A stretch of DNA of 7,364 nt from CAIWXH01 sp964555675 (GCA_964555675.1 CAZKTU010000292.1:1-7364); one strand, 5' to 3'. Positions 1 through 5,905 are shown, numbered from the stretch's first letter. Made by a program: numbers and translations. The notes: generated by a model from the sequence alone, not told the origin.

Positions 1-762
1 CGGGCTAGCCAGCGACCAGCCGCCATCGACCACAATCGTCTGCCCGCTGATATGGCCGGCCTCGGGCGAGGCCAGGAAGCGCACCGCCGCGGCGATATCC
101 GCGCCCTGGGCGGCGCGCCCGACCGGCGTCACCGCGCCCCAGTCGGCGGCGTAGTTCGGCGTCTCGTTAAGGGTGCGCTCGGTGACCGTGGCGCCGGGGG
201 CGACGGCGTTGACCGTAATCCCATGGGGCCCCAGCTCAAAGGCCAGCGAGCGGGCCATCGCCATGATCCCGGCCTTGGTGACCCCGTAGGCGCCCAGGCC
301 GGTCACAGAGCGCAGCCCGCTGACCGAGGCGAGCAGCACGATCCGCCCGCCGCCCCCCGCGGCGATCATGGCCCGCGCGGCGGCCTGGGCCGTGAAGTAG
401 GTGCCGCGCAGGTTCACCGCCATCAGCCGGTCGAAGCCCTCGGGCTCGGCCTCGAGAAAAGGCTCGAAGCGGGTGAGCCCGGCGTTGGCGATACAGATGC
501 GGGGCGCGCCCAACTCGGCGCCAACCCGCGCCACCATGGCCCGCACGCCGGCTACATCGCCGATGTCGCCGGGGTAGGCCCGCACCCGCCTGGGGCTGAC
601 CCGGGCGGCGATCCGCGCGGCGCTCGCCTCGGCCAGGGCCGGGTCGATATCGTTGAGCGCCACGTCGGCCCCCGCCTCGGCCAGGGCCTCGACCACGGCA
701 TAGCCGATCCCCGCACCCGCCCCCGTCACCAGCCCCACCTGCCCGGCCAACACTCCGCTCAT
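1..762 (-). CDS. Short-chain dehydrogenase/reductase (SDR), 3' end cut by window
   Basis: Classical SDR oxidoreductase; 254 codons are visible with no stop before base 1, so only the last few residues are probably missing (family about 250 aa). Seen: Rossmann motif TGAGAGIG at residues 13-20, Asp38 at the end of beta2, ANAG at 92-95, Asn117 in MAVNL, Ser146, then YxxxK as Tyr159/Lys163, and the VAPG motif at 187-190. The Ser-Asn-Tyr-Lys tetrad is therefore complete. An acid after beta2 usually means NAD(H) rather than NADP(H) preference (family knowledge). The ATG at 762 is chosen because AAAGGG (769-774) lies 6 nt upstream. It follows the sugar-acid dehydratase on the same strand after about 100 bp, suggesting a shared transcript. 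By inference it oxidises a sugar, sugar acid or related alcohol. Substrate cannot be read from the sequence; a FabG-like ketoacyl reductase role is the alternative. Confidence 0.93.
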   Translation of the reverse strand, partial: MSGVLAGQVGLVTGAGAGIGYAVVEALAEAGADVALNDIDPALAEASAARIAARVSPRRVRAYPGDIGDVAGVRAMVARVGAELGAPRICIANAGLTRFEPFLEAEPEGFDRLMAVNLRGTYFTAQAAARAMIAAGGGGRIVLLASVSGLRSVTGLGAYGVTKAGIMAMARSLAFELGPHGITVNAVAPGATVTERTLNETPNYAADWGAVTPVGRAAQGADIAAAVRFLASPEAGHISGQTIVVDGGWSLASP

Positions 763-783
763 GCTCTGCCCTTTCCATTTTGC

Positions 784-858
784 GACCAAGGACGAAAGAC
801 CAAAGACCAACTACCCAGCAGGAGCCCGGCCTTGGTCCTTGGTCGCTGGTCTTTGGTC
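784..858. repeat. Inverted array of GACCAAR heptads, potential long hairpin
   Basis: Four consecutive 7-bp units run on the plus strand (GACCAAG 784-790, GACGAAA 791-797, GACCAAA 798-804, GACCAAC 805-811). Four more run on the minus strand from 858 to 831 (GACCAAA, GACCAGC, GACCAAG, GACCAAG), so the halves face each other around 812-830. Pairing gives two uninterrupted 6-bp helices at the arm ends (784-789 with 853-858; 805-810 with 832-837), another at 798-803 with 839-844, and a few mismatches between. It fills most of the gap between the dehydratase stop and the SDR start, so in that transcript it would fold between the two genes. Possible roles are transcript processing or stabilisation, partial termination, or a protein-binding or mobile palindromic repeat. 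No T-tract follows. Confidence 0.8.
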
Positions 859-862
859 AGCA

Positions 863-2848
863 CTAACGCCCCTCGAGGGCCGCCACCCCTGCCTGCAGCG
901 TCGCGATGATGCGGTCGACGTCGTAGATACAGCCGCGCCAGGCCCCGCCGCTCGCCGCCGTCAGGGCCGCCCAGAGCCTGGTATCGTCGGGCAGGCCGGG
1001 GTCGGGGGCCAGCTCGGGGTGGATCGGGCGCGCCATCAGGGCGGCCTGAGCCTGCGCCGGGGGCAGCTCCTGACCGTCGGGGCCGAGAAAGTCGACGCTG
1101 CCGGTCAGGTTCAGCCGGTCGATCACGATCTCGATCAGGTCGCCGTCGCGCAGGCGGCCGATCGGCCCCCCGGCCAGGGCCTCGGGGCCGATATGGCCGA
1201 TACAGGCCCCGGTCGAGACCCCCGAGAAGCGGGCGTCGGTCAGCAGCGGGCAATGCTTGCCCCAGGGCAGCATCTTGAGCGCAATCGTCACCTGGGCCGT
1301 CTCCTCCATGCCGGTGCCCGACGGGCCGACCCCGGCCAGCACGAGCACCTCGCCGGGCTGCACCGGGCGCTCGCTCTGCCCCTTGATCGCCCGCATCGCG
1401 GCCTTCTCGCTGGCGAAGACCCGGGCCAGGCCGCGGTGGCGGTAGACCTGGTCGGGGCCGACCAGGGAGGGGTCGATCGCCGTGGCCTTGATCACCGAGC
1501 CCTCGGGGGCCAGGTTGCCGACCGGAAAGACCGTGGTCGAGGTCATGCCGGCGGCGCGGGCCGCCGCGGGCGCCAGGATCACATGGTCGGGGTCGATCTG
1601 GCCGGCGGCGCCCAGGCGCGCGCGCACGGCCTGGCGGCGCTCGCTGTGCTCCCACCAGTCGAGGTTCTCGCCCAGAGTCTGCCCGCTCACGGTCAGGGCG
1701 TCGAGCTTGAGCAGGCCCATCTCGCGCAGGTGCAGCATCACCTCCGGCACGCCGCCGGCCATGAAGACCTGCACGGTCGGGTGGTTGCGCGGGCCGTTGG
1801 GCAGGGCGTCGACCAGGCGCGGGGTGGCCCGGTTGACCCGCTGCCAGTCGGCCACCGTCGGCAGGGGCAGGCCGGCCGCGTAGGCGATCGCCGGGATGTG
1901 CAGCAGCAGGTTCATCGAGCCGCCGAAGGCCGCGTGGACCACCATGGCGTTCTCGATCGCGTCGGCGGTGAGCACCCGCGCGAGGGGGATGCGCTCAGCC
2001 TCCAGGCGCATCAGGGCCAGAGCCGAGCGACGGGCCATATCCAGCCACACCGGCTCGCCCGAGGGGGCCAGGGCCGAGTGGGGCAGCGAGAGCCCCAGGG
2101 CCTCGCCCACCACCTGGGCCGTGGCGGCCGTGCCGAGGAACTGGCAGCCGCCGCCCGCCGAGCCGCAGACCCGGCAGCCCATGCTGGCGGCGTAGTCGAG
2201 GCTGATCAGGTCGTTGGCGTAACGCACGCCGATTGTCTGGATCGAGCCGGCGTCCTCGGCGCCCACCACGGGCAGGGTGACCCCGCCGGGCACCACGATG
2301 CCGGGCAGGCCGCCCGAGCCGGCCATGGCCACCAGGATGGCCGGCAGGCCCTTGTCGCAGGTGCCGATGCCCATCACGCCCTTCCTGGTGGGCAGCGAGC
2401 GGATGAGCCGGCGCATGACCATGGCGGCGTCGTTGCGAAAGGGCAGGCTGTCGAACATGCCGCTCGTCCCCTGGGTGCGGCCGTCGCAGGGGTCCGAGCA
2501 GGCCACCGTGAAGGGCAGGGCCCCCTCGGCGCGCAGGGTCTCGGCGGCGGCGCGCACCAGCAGGTTGATCTCCCAGTGGCCGGTGTGGAAGCCCAGGGCG
2601 ATCGGGGTGCCGTCCTCGGCCCGCAGGCCGCCGTGGGTGCTGACGATCAGGAACTGGGTGCGGTTGACCTCGTCGGGGTCCCAGCCCATGGCGACGTTCT
2701 GGGTCAGCCCGAAGAGGTTGCCGCTGGGCTCGGCGCGCAGCATCTCGGGGGTGAGGGGCAACCGCCCTTCGCGATCCTGGCCGAACAGGCGGGTCTGCGC
2801 CGCCGCGTCCTCGCTGCCGAGGATCGCGCTGAGGGAGGGAACGGGCAT
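863..2848 (-). CDS. yjhG: YjhG/YagF-type sugar-acid dehydratase (D-xylonate dehydratase-like, IlvD/Edd family)
   Basis: Predicted Fe-S dehydratase converting an aldonic acid such as D-xylonate to the 2-keto-3-deoxy acid in the cytoplasm. The 661-aa product closely resembles E. coli YjhG (about 655 aa) over its full length as I recall it. Shared blocks include PCDGRTQGT (120-128), RNDAAMVMRRLIRSLP (138-153), CDKGLPA (164-170), GGGCQFLGTA (232-241), SALAPSGEPVW (258-268), AFGGSMNLLLHIPAI (307-321), NLDWWEHSERRQ (395-406), GVGPSGTGMEE (507-517), LTDARFSGVSTGACIGH (536-552) and GCIYDV (639-644). Cys164 and Cys235 match the second and third cluster cysteines of IlvD. The first (CNxH in IlvD) appears as H88-x-x-H91. 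A longer frame opens at TTG 2920, but that TTG is the -35 box; ATG 2848 has AGGAG (2856-2860) 7 nt upstream. It is first gene of a probable operon with the SDR. Family and fold are sure; the exact substrate (pentonate or hexonate) is not. Confidence 0.95.
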   Translation of the reverse strand: MPVPSLSAILGSEDAAAQTRLFGQDREGRLPLTPEMLRAEPSGNLFGLTQNVAMGWDPDEVNRTQFLIVSTHGGLRAEDGTPIALGFHTGHWEINLLVRAAAETLRAEGALPFTVACSDPCDGRTQGTSGMFDSLPFRNDAAMVMRRLIRSLPTRKGVMGIGTCDKGLPAILVAMAGSGGLPGIVVPGGVTLPVVGAEDAGSIQTIGVRYANDLISLDYAASMGCRVCGSAGGGCQFLGTAATAQVVGEALGLSLPHSALAPSGEPVWLDMARRSALALMRLEAERIPLARVLTADAIENAMVVHAAFGGSMNLLLHIPAIAYAAGLPLPTVADWQRVNRATPRLVDALPNGPRNHPTVQVFMAGGVPEVMLHLREMGLLKLDALTVSGQTLGENLDWWEHSERRQAVRARLGAAGQIDPDHVILAPAAARAAGMTSTTVFPVGNLAPEGSVIKATAIDPSLVGPDQVYRHRGLARVFASEKAAMRAIKGQSERPVQPGEVLVLAGVGPSGTGMEETAQVTIALKMLPWGKHCPLLTDARFSGVSTGACIGHIGPEALAGGPIGRLRDGDLIEIVIDRLNLTGSVDFLGPDGQELPPAQAQAALMARPIHPELAPDPGLPDDTRLWAALTAASGGAWRGCIYDVDRIIATLQAGVAALEGR

Positions 2849-2855
2849 GGCTCTG

Positions 2856-2860
2856 CTCCT
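2856..2860 (-). promoter_or_regulatory. Ribosome binding site of the dehydratase (decides the start)
   Basis: AGGAG on the minus strand with a 7-nt spacer to ATG 2848. It selects this start over the upstream in-frame TTG at 2920, which would add 24 residues translated from promoter DNA. Confidence 0.85.
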
Positions 2861-2871
2861 AGCGACAGGGG

Positions 2872-2895
2872 AACTGGTTAACTGGTCATACCTTT
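2872..2895. promoter_or_regulatory. Candidate GntR/FadR-type operator at the dehydratase promoter
   Basis: The plus strand reads AACTGGTT (2872-2879) directly followed by AACTGGTC (2880-2887) and ATACC (2888-2892). TGGTCATACC (2883-2892) fits the TnGTnnnACnA pattern of FadR-subfamily GntR regulators except for the last base (T instead of A). The site overlaps the -10 box and presumed start point, a typical repressor position. GntR-type repressors commonly control sugar-acid genes (established knowledge). No regulator gene of this type is visible in the window, so the assignment is inference. Confidence 0.42.
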
Positions 2896-2920
2896 TAACA
2901 CTAGAGCGAGGCGCTGTCAA
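2892..2920 (-). promoter_or_regulatory. Sigma70-like promoter of the dehydratase-SDR unit
   Basis: On the minus strand, a perfect -35 hexamer TTGACA (2920-2915) is followed after exactly 17 bp by TAAAAG (2897-2892), a 4/6 match to TATAAT. Transcription would start near 2885, leaving a leader of roughly 35 nt before ATG 2848. It lies just downstream of the hairpin that ends the preceding gene. Confidence 0.65.
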
Positions 2921-2968
2921 CAGGATGCCGCCCGGAGGATGTTGGCGACTGAGGCGGGGAAATGATCA

Positions 2969-3002
2969 CGGGCGGGCCGCCTGATCACAGGCGGCCCGCC
3001 CG
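2969..3002 (-). terminator. Strong stem-loop terminator after the hydrolase gene
   Basis: A perfect 14-bp GC-rich inverted repeat (2969-2982 with 2989-3002) surrounds the 6-nt loop GATCAC, 23 bp past the hydrolase stop codon. On the minus strand the stem is followed by TGATCATTT, so the U-tract is weak. It separates the bestrophin-hydrolase block from the dehydratase promoter. The heptamer TGATCAC occurs at 2963-2969 and again at 2982-2988. Confidence 0.7.
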
Positions 3003-3025
3003 ACGAGGTCCAATGACGCCGCGGC

Positions 3026-3901
3026 TCAGGCCCGGGCGGCCCGCTTGATCAGCCTGGCGACGGCCTGGGGCCGCGCGATCGGCGAAGCGTGGCTCGACTC
3101 GAGCTCGATCACCTCGGCGCCGATGCGCTCGGCCAGCCAGCGCTGGGCCGCGGGCTGCAGCACCCGATCCTCGCTCGAGACCTGGTACCACGAGCGAATG
3201 GCGCGCCAGGCCGGCTGGCCCTGGAGCGGCTCGCCGAAGGCGGCCACGGCGATCGGGCGCTGGGTGGCGGCCAGCACGGCCGCCCGCTCGGCGTCGATGT
3301 CCTGCACGAAGGCCGCGCCGAAGTTGGCCCGGTCGAGGTAGACCAGGGTCTGCGGGTTGTCGAAGCCGCCGTCGGGCCTGAAGAACTGCCCGGCGAAGGC
3401 CGCGCCATACTGCTGGCCGAACTGGTTCACCAGCCCGAAGAGACTCTCGCCCTCGTCGAGGGCGAAGGCCGCCAGGTAGACCAGGCCGGTCACATTGGCG
3501 AGGCCGGTCGCCGCGCCCGAGATCACGGCCCCGCCGTACGAGTGGCCCACCAGCAGCGCGGGGCCCTCGATGGCGCCGATAAGCTTGCGCGCGGCGCCAA
3601 TGTCGGCGCTCAGCGAGCCGAGGCCGACCGCGGGGGCGATCACCGTGTAGCCGTCCTCCTGGAGCGCGTCGATCACCCGGCCCCACCCGCTGCCGTCGGC
3701 CCAGGCCCCGTGAAAGAGGACGATCGTCGGACGCTCCGTCGCCGCGTGCTCAGTCATAGCCCCCCTACTTTCTGTTCCTGCTGCCCGTGTCACCTGCGCG
3801 GTTGCCGTGAGCGACCCCATGGCCGCCAGCGCGGCCCCCACACCCTGAAGCACCCTGCGCCGCGAGAGGCCGCGGGCGCCGTATGTCGGCTTCGAACCCA
3901 T
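3026..3901 (-). CDS. Tat-exported alpha/beta hydrolase (esterase-like)
   Basis: Single-domain alpha/beta hydrolase, 291 aa. Residues 1-45 form a twin-arginine signal: Ser13-Arg14-Arg15-Arg16-Val17-Leu18, then the hydrophobic stretch VLQGVGAALAAMG and a TATA/RAAG region, so export in folded form to the cell surface or periplasm is predicted. The catalytic domain starts near residue 57: PTIVLFHGAW (58-67) with the HG oxyanion motif, nucleophile elbow GHSYGG with Ser121, acid Asp245 in SSEDRVLQP, and His271 in SSHASPI. It resembles a widespread group of small hydrolases (VLVHGAWxDxxxW) whose substrates are mostly unknown and which usually lack a signal peptide. ATG 3901 is chosen over ATG 3931 because AAGGAG (3907-3912) sits 5 nt before it; 3931 abuts the previous stop. 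An internal ATG at 3757 would give a cytosolic 243-aa form. Probably cotranscribed with the bestrophin gene 32 bp upstream. Confidence 0.88.
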   Translation of the reverse strand: MGSKPTYGARGLSRRRVLQGVGAALAAMGSLTATAQVTRAAGTESRGAMTEHAATERPTIVLFHGAWADGSGWGRVIDALQEDGYTVIAPAVGLGSLSADIGAARKLIGAIEGPALLVGHSYGGAVISGAATGLANVTGLVYLAAFALDEGESLFGLVNQFGQQYGAAFAGQFFRPDGGFDNPQTLVYLDRANFGAAFVQDIDAERAAVLAATQRPIAVAAFGEPLQGQPAWRAIRSWYQVSSEDRVLQPAAQRWLAERIGAEVIELESSHASPIARPQAVARLIKRAARA

Positions 3902-3933
3902 TCCTGCTCCTTGCTGCGCCGCGCCGCGCATCC

Positions 3934-4872
3934 CTAAAAGAGGTAGCCGTCCTGCGGCTCGAGACGGGGCGGCAGATCGCCTTCGCCCAGCAGCGACCGC
4001 AGGTCGCGCTCGATCTCGCGGCAGGCTGCCGAGAGCGGCACGTCGGTGATGCGGTTCTCGAAGGGGTCCTCGTTGACCGCCCCGGTGCGCTCGATCGTGG
4101 TGAAGAGGAAGGCGATCACGCCCGTGAGCGGGATCACCAGCCAGGGCGCGCCGTCGGCGGCCAGGCCCTTGATCAGGAAGAAGGGCAGCAGCACCACGAA
4201 GACGCGCACAAACACCCGGGTGAAGTAGTCGTACTGGCGTGGGATGGGGATGGCCTTGATCCGCTCGCAGACCGCCTGCTGAGCCGATAGGGCGGCCAGT
4301 TGGCCCTCCATCTGGAAGCTGTCGAAGCCCTGTAGCGTGCCGGCGGCCATGCCGTCGTAGATGCGCTGGCCCTGACGCCGCATCAGGTAGAGGGCCTGGT
4401 TAGGCTGCTGGGGCAGCGCGGCCAGCTCGTCGGCGGGCAGCAGGCCGGCGAGCTCGCGCCACGCGCTCTGGCCGCGCAACTGCAGCCGCAGGGCGTTGGC
4501 CCAGGCGACCTGGCGGTAGACCAGCTCGCGCTTGAAGGCCTCGGCCGCCGGCTGGTTGTACTGCGGGGTGTGGCGGTGCGAGTCGGTGAAGGTCACCACC
4601 AGGCGCGCGAAGACGCGGCTCGCGGCCGCGATCGCGGCCCAGGTCTGCGCGGCCTCGCCCCAGCGCGCGAACGAGGTGTTGGCCCGAAAGGCCAGGAAGA
4701 TCGAGAGGGCCGTGCCGAGCAGCCCCAGGGGCGCGAACGAGAGGGCCACGAAGCCCCAGCCGAGGACCACCGCCGCCAGGTAGACCAGCAGCGCCGCGAT
4801 CAATGCGAGCGTGACGTCCCGCCAGACGTAGGTGATGACCTTGCGCGGGTCGAAGTTGCGCTTGACGATCAT
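3934..4872 (-). CDS. Bestrophin-family (YneE-like) anion channel protein
   Basis: Membrane protein of 312 aa, near the usual bacterial bestrophin length of about 300. Seen: hydrophobic segments at about 19-38, 43-62, 216-236 and 243-261; the family motif FRANTSFARWGEA (62-74) after helix 2; the loop IPIPRQY (208-214) before helix 3; and NEDPFENRITDVPL (267-280) followed by CREIERDLRSLLGE (284-297) in the C-terminal part. Bacterial homologues form pentameric ion channels in the inner membrane, and some conduct cations rather than chloride, so ion selectivity cannot be stated here. ATG 4872 has GAGGA (4884-4888), though its 11-nt spacer is long. The stop lies 32 bp before the hydrolase start, suggesting one mRNA; the pfpI-like gene is 99 bp upstream on the same strand. 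Confidence 0.92.
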   Translation of the reverse strand: MIVKRNFDPRKVITYVWRDVTLALIAALLVYLAAVVLGWGFVALSFAPLGLLGTALSIFLAFRANTSFARWGEAAQTWAAIAAASRVFARLVVTFTDSHRHTPQYNQPAAEAFKRELVYRQVAWANALRLQLRGQSAWRELAGLLPADELAALPQQPNQALYLMRRQGQRIYDGMAAGTLQGFDSFQMEGQLAALSAQQAVCERIKAIPIPRQYDYFTRVFVRVFVVLLPFFLIKGLAADGAPWLVIPLTGVIAFLFTTIERTGAVNEDPFENRITDVPLSAACREIERDLRSLLGEGDLPPRLEPQDGYLF

Positions 4873-4888
4873 TAGGACAGTCTTCCTC

Positions 4889-4921
4889 TTGCAACTCCAA
4901 CCTGACCGGTTGGGCTTGCAA
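4889..4921 (-). promoter_or_regulatory. Hairpin directly before the bestrophin Shine-Dalgarno
   Basis: Bases 4889-4902 pair with 4908-4921 around the 5-nt loop 4903-4907: TTGCAA with TTGCAA outside, then one mismatch, one G-T pair and CCAACC with GGTTGG inside. On the minus strand the stem ends one base before GAGGA. It could terminate part of the pfpI transcript (no T-tract follows, so this would be weak) or affect ribosome access to the bestrophin gene. Confidence 0.45.
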
Positions 4922-4949
4922 AGAATCCCTCATCCGTCCTACCGCGTGC

Positions 4950-4966
4950 CGCAAGCATGGCTTGCG
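4950..4966 (-). terminator. Short hairpin after the pfpI-like stop codon
   Basis: CGCAAGC (4950-4956) and GCTTGCG (4960-4966) form a 7-bp perfect stem with a 3-nt loop, 5 bp beyond the stop codon at 4972. There is no T-run on the minus strand, so it may only protect the 3' end or act as a weak terminator. Confidence 0.35.
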
Positions 4967-4971
4967 AGCAT

Positions 4972-5742
4972 CTAGCGGCCCAGGGTCTCGATGATCAGCT
5001 GCGCGGTCTCGCTGCCGCTGAAGTTCTGCTGGCCGGTGATCAGGTTGCCGTCGCGGATGGCGAAGCCCTTCCACAGCCCGGCCTGGATGTAGTTCGCGCC
5101 GAGGGCCTTCAGGGCGTCCTCGATGCGCCAGGGCATCAGGTGCTGGCCCGGCTGGATGACCCCCCAGCCGACCATGGCCGCGTCGGCGAAGTCCTCCTCG
5201 ACGTTGGCGAAGCCGGTGACGGTCTTGCCCTTGACCAGGGGCTCGCCGTTCGAGAGGGTGGCGAAGCGCAGAATGGCGCAGCCGTGGCAGAGGGCCACGA
5301 CCACCTTGCCGGCCTCGTAGAACTCGACGAACTTCTGCTGCAGGCCGGTAGCCCCCTCGAAGGTGAACATGGGGCCCTGGCCGCCCGCGACTACGAGGGC
5401 GTCGAAGCGCCCGAGCTCGATCGCCTCGACCGGACGGGTCTCCTCGAGCAGCTTCACGAAGGCCGGGTCGTGCTTGTAGCCCCGGCTGATCACATCCTCG
5501 GCCTGCCACTGCGAGGCGTCTTCGGGGTCGCTCGCCGCGTCGGCCTCGCATCGCCCGCCCGCCGGGCTGAAGATCTCGACCTCGTAGCCGGCCTCGCTGA
5601 AGTGGAAGTAGGGGTGGGTCAGCTCGGCCCACCAGAAGCCGACGGGCTGGCCGGTGGTGGTCGAGACCGCCGGGTTCGAGAGTACGATCGCGACGCGCTT
5701 CGGGCGCTTCGGGTTGACGGGGTTCAGATCCTTATGGCTCAT
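4972..5742 (-). CDS. DJ-1/PfpI superfamily protein (Hsp31-like, type 1 glutamine amidotransferase fold)
   Basis: Cytoplasmic DJ-1/PfpI-fold protein, 256 aa, without signal or membrane segments. Seen: beta1 RVAIVLSNP (16-24); GFWWAELTHPYFHFSEAGYEVEIFSP (starting at 35) with Glu40, the acid that normally sits next to the nucleophile; AGGQGPMF (119-126); nucleophile elbow ALCHGCAIL with Cys152-His153 (150-158); and TGFANVEED (176-184) typical of the Hsp31-like branch. Relatives act as chaperones, glyoxalase III or proposed deglycases against methylglyoxal damage (established, partly disputed), so a carbonyl-stress role is likely but unproven. Most relatives have GGHG where this one has GGQG (Gln122). 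ATG 5742 has GAAGGA (5752-5757) 9 nt upstream; a longer in-frame start at 5781 would overlap that site. It follows the regulator gene on the same strand after 184 bp. Confidence 0.9.
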   Translation of the reverse strand: MSHKDLNPVNPKRPKRVAIVLSNPAVSTTTGQPVGFWWAELTHPYFHFSEAGYEVEIFSPAGGRCEADAASDPEDASQWQAEDVISRGYKHDPAFVKLLEETRPVEAIELGRFDALVVAGGQGPMFTFEGATGLQQKFVEFYEAGKVVVALCHGCAILRFATLSNGEPLVKGKTVTGFANVEEDFADAAMVGWGVIQPGQHLMPWRIEDALKALGANYIQAGLWKGFAIRDGNLITGQQNFSGSETAQLIIETLGR

Positions 5743-5796
5743 GGCCGGTGTTCCTTCTGCTGATGCCTCCTCGCCAGTCAAGGATAGCCGGCCCGG

Positions 5797-5825
5797 CTTA
5801 TCTGGGTCTTATCCCGGGGCTTATC
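5797..5825 (-). promoter_or_regulatory. Three helically phased GATAAG boxes upstream of pfpI-like gene
   Basis: GATAAG occurs on the minus strand at 5825-5820, 5813-5808 and 5802-5797, with starts 12 and 11 bp apart, close to one helical turn. A related GGATAGCC at 5782-5789 (plus) makes an imperfect inverted repeat with the last box. The array lies 55-83 bp before ATG 5742, where a regulator or polymerase could bind. No confident -35/-10 pair is seen. Confidence 0.4.
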
Positions 5826-5884
5826 TCGATAGCGCCACGCGCCTCTTTCGTGGCATGAGGGATTAGCGGGGATGGCCAGGCCCT

Positions 5885-5905
5885 CCCCGTGCCCCACCCA
5901 CGGGG
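5885..5905 (-). terminator. GC hairpin downstream of the regulator gene
   Basis: CCCCGTG (5885-5891) pairs with CACGGGG (5899-5905) around a 7-nt loop; T5884-A5906 extends the stem to 8 bp. It lies 21 bp past the regulator's stop codon and is followed on the minus strand by AGGGCC rather than a U-tract, so termination strength is doubtful. Confidence 0.4.

Noticed and set aside
784..858. CRISPR array
   Set aside because: Units are 7 bp without spacers, and orientation inverts midway; no cas gene nearby.
52..909. Plus-strand open frame opposite the SDR
   Set aside because: Antisense to a complete SDR motif set and runs through the heptad repeat; product has no domain-like pattern.
761..2881. 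Plus-strand open frame of about 700 codons opposite the dehydratase
   Set aside because: Low-complexity product rich in G, A, R, H and Q with no recognisable domain. The minus strand carries a full-length conserved enzyme; the frame is an artefact of GC-rich codon bias.
2849..2920. N-terminal extension of the dehydratase from TTG 2920
   Set aside because: The TTG is the -35 hexamer; ATG 2848 has a good Shine-Dalgarno and gives the family's usual length.
3902..3931. Ten-residue upstream extension of the hydrolase from ATG 3931
   Set aside because: No Shine-Dalgarno at a usable distance and it abuts the bestrophin stop; ATG 3901 has AAGGAG 5 nt upstream and gives a standard Tat signal.
4400..5632. 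Long minus-strand frame spanning the pfpI-like and bestrophin genes
   Set aside because: Out-of-frame shadow crossing two well-supported genes; arginine- and glycine-rich with no domain.
5743..5781. Thirteen-residue extension of the pfpI-like protein from ATG 5781
   Set aside because: It would include the clear GAAGGA ribosome site of ATG 5742, and the added residues are not family-like.
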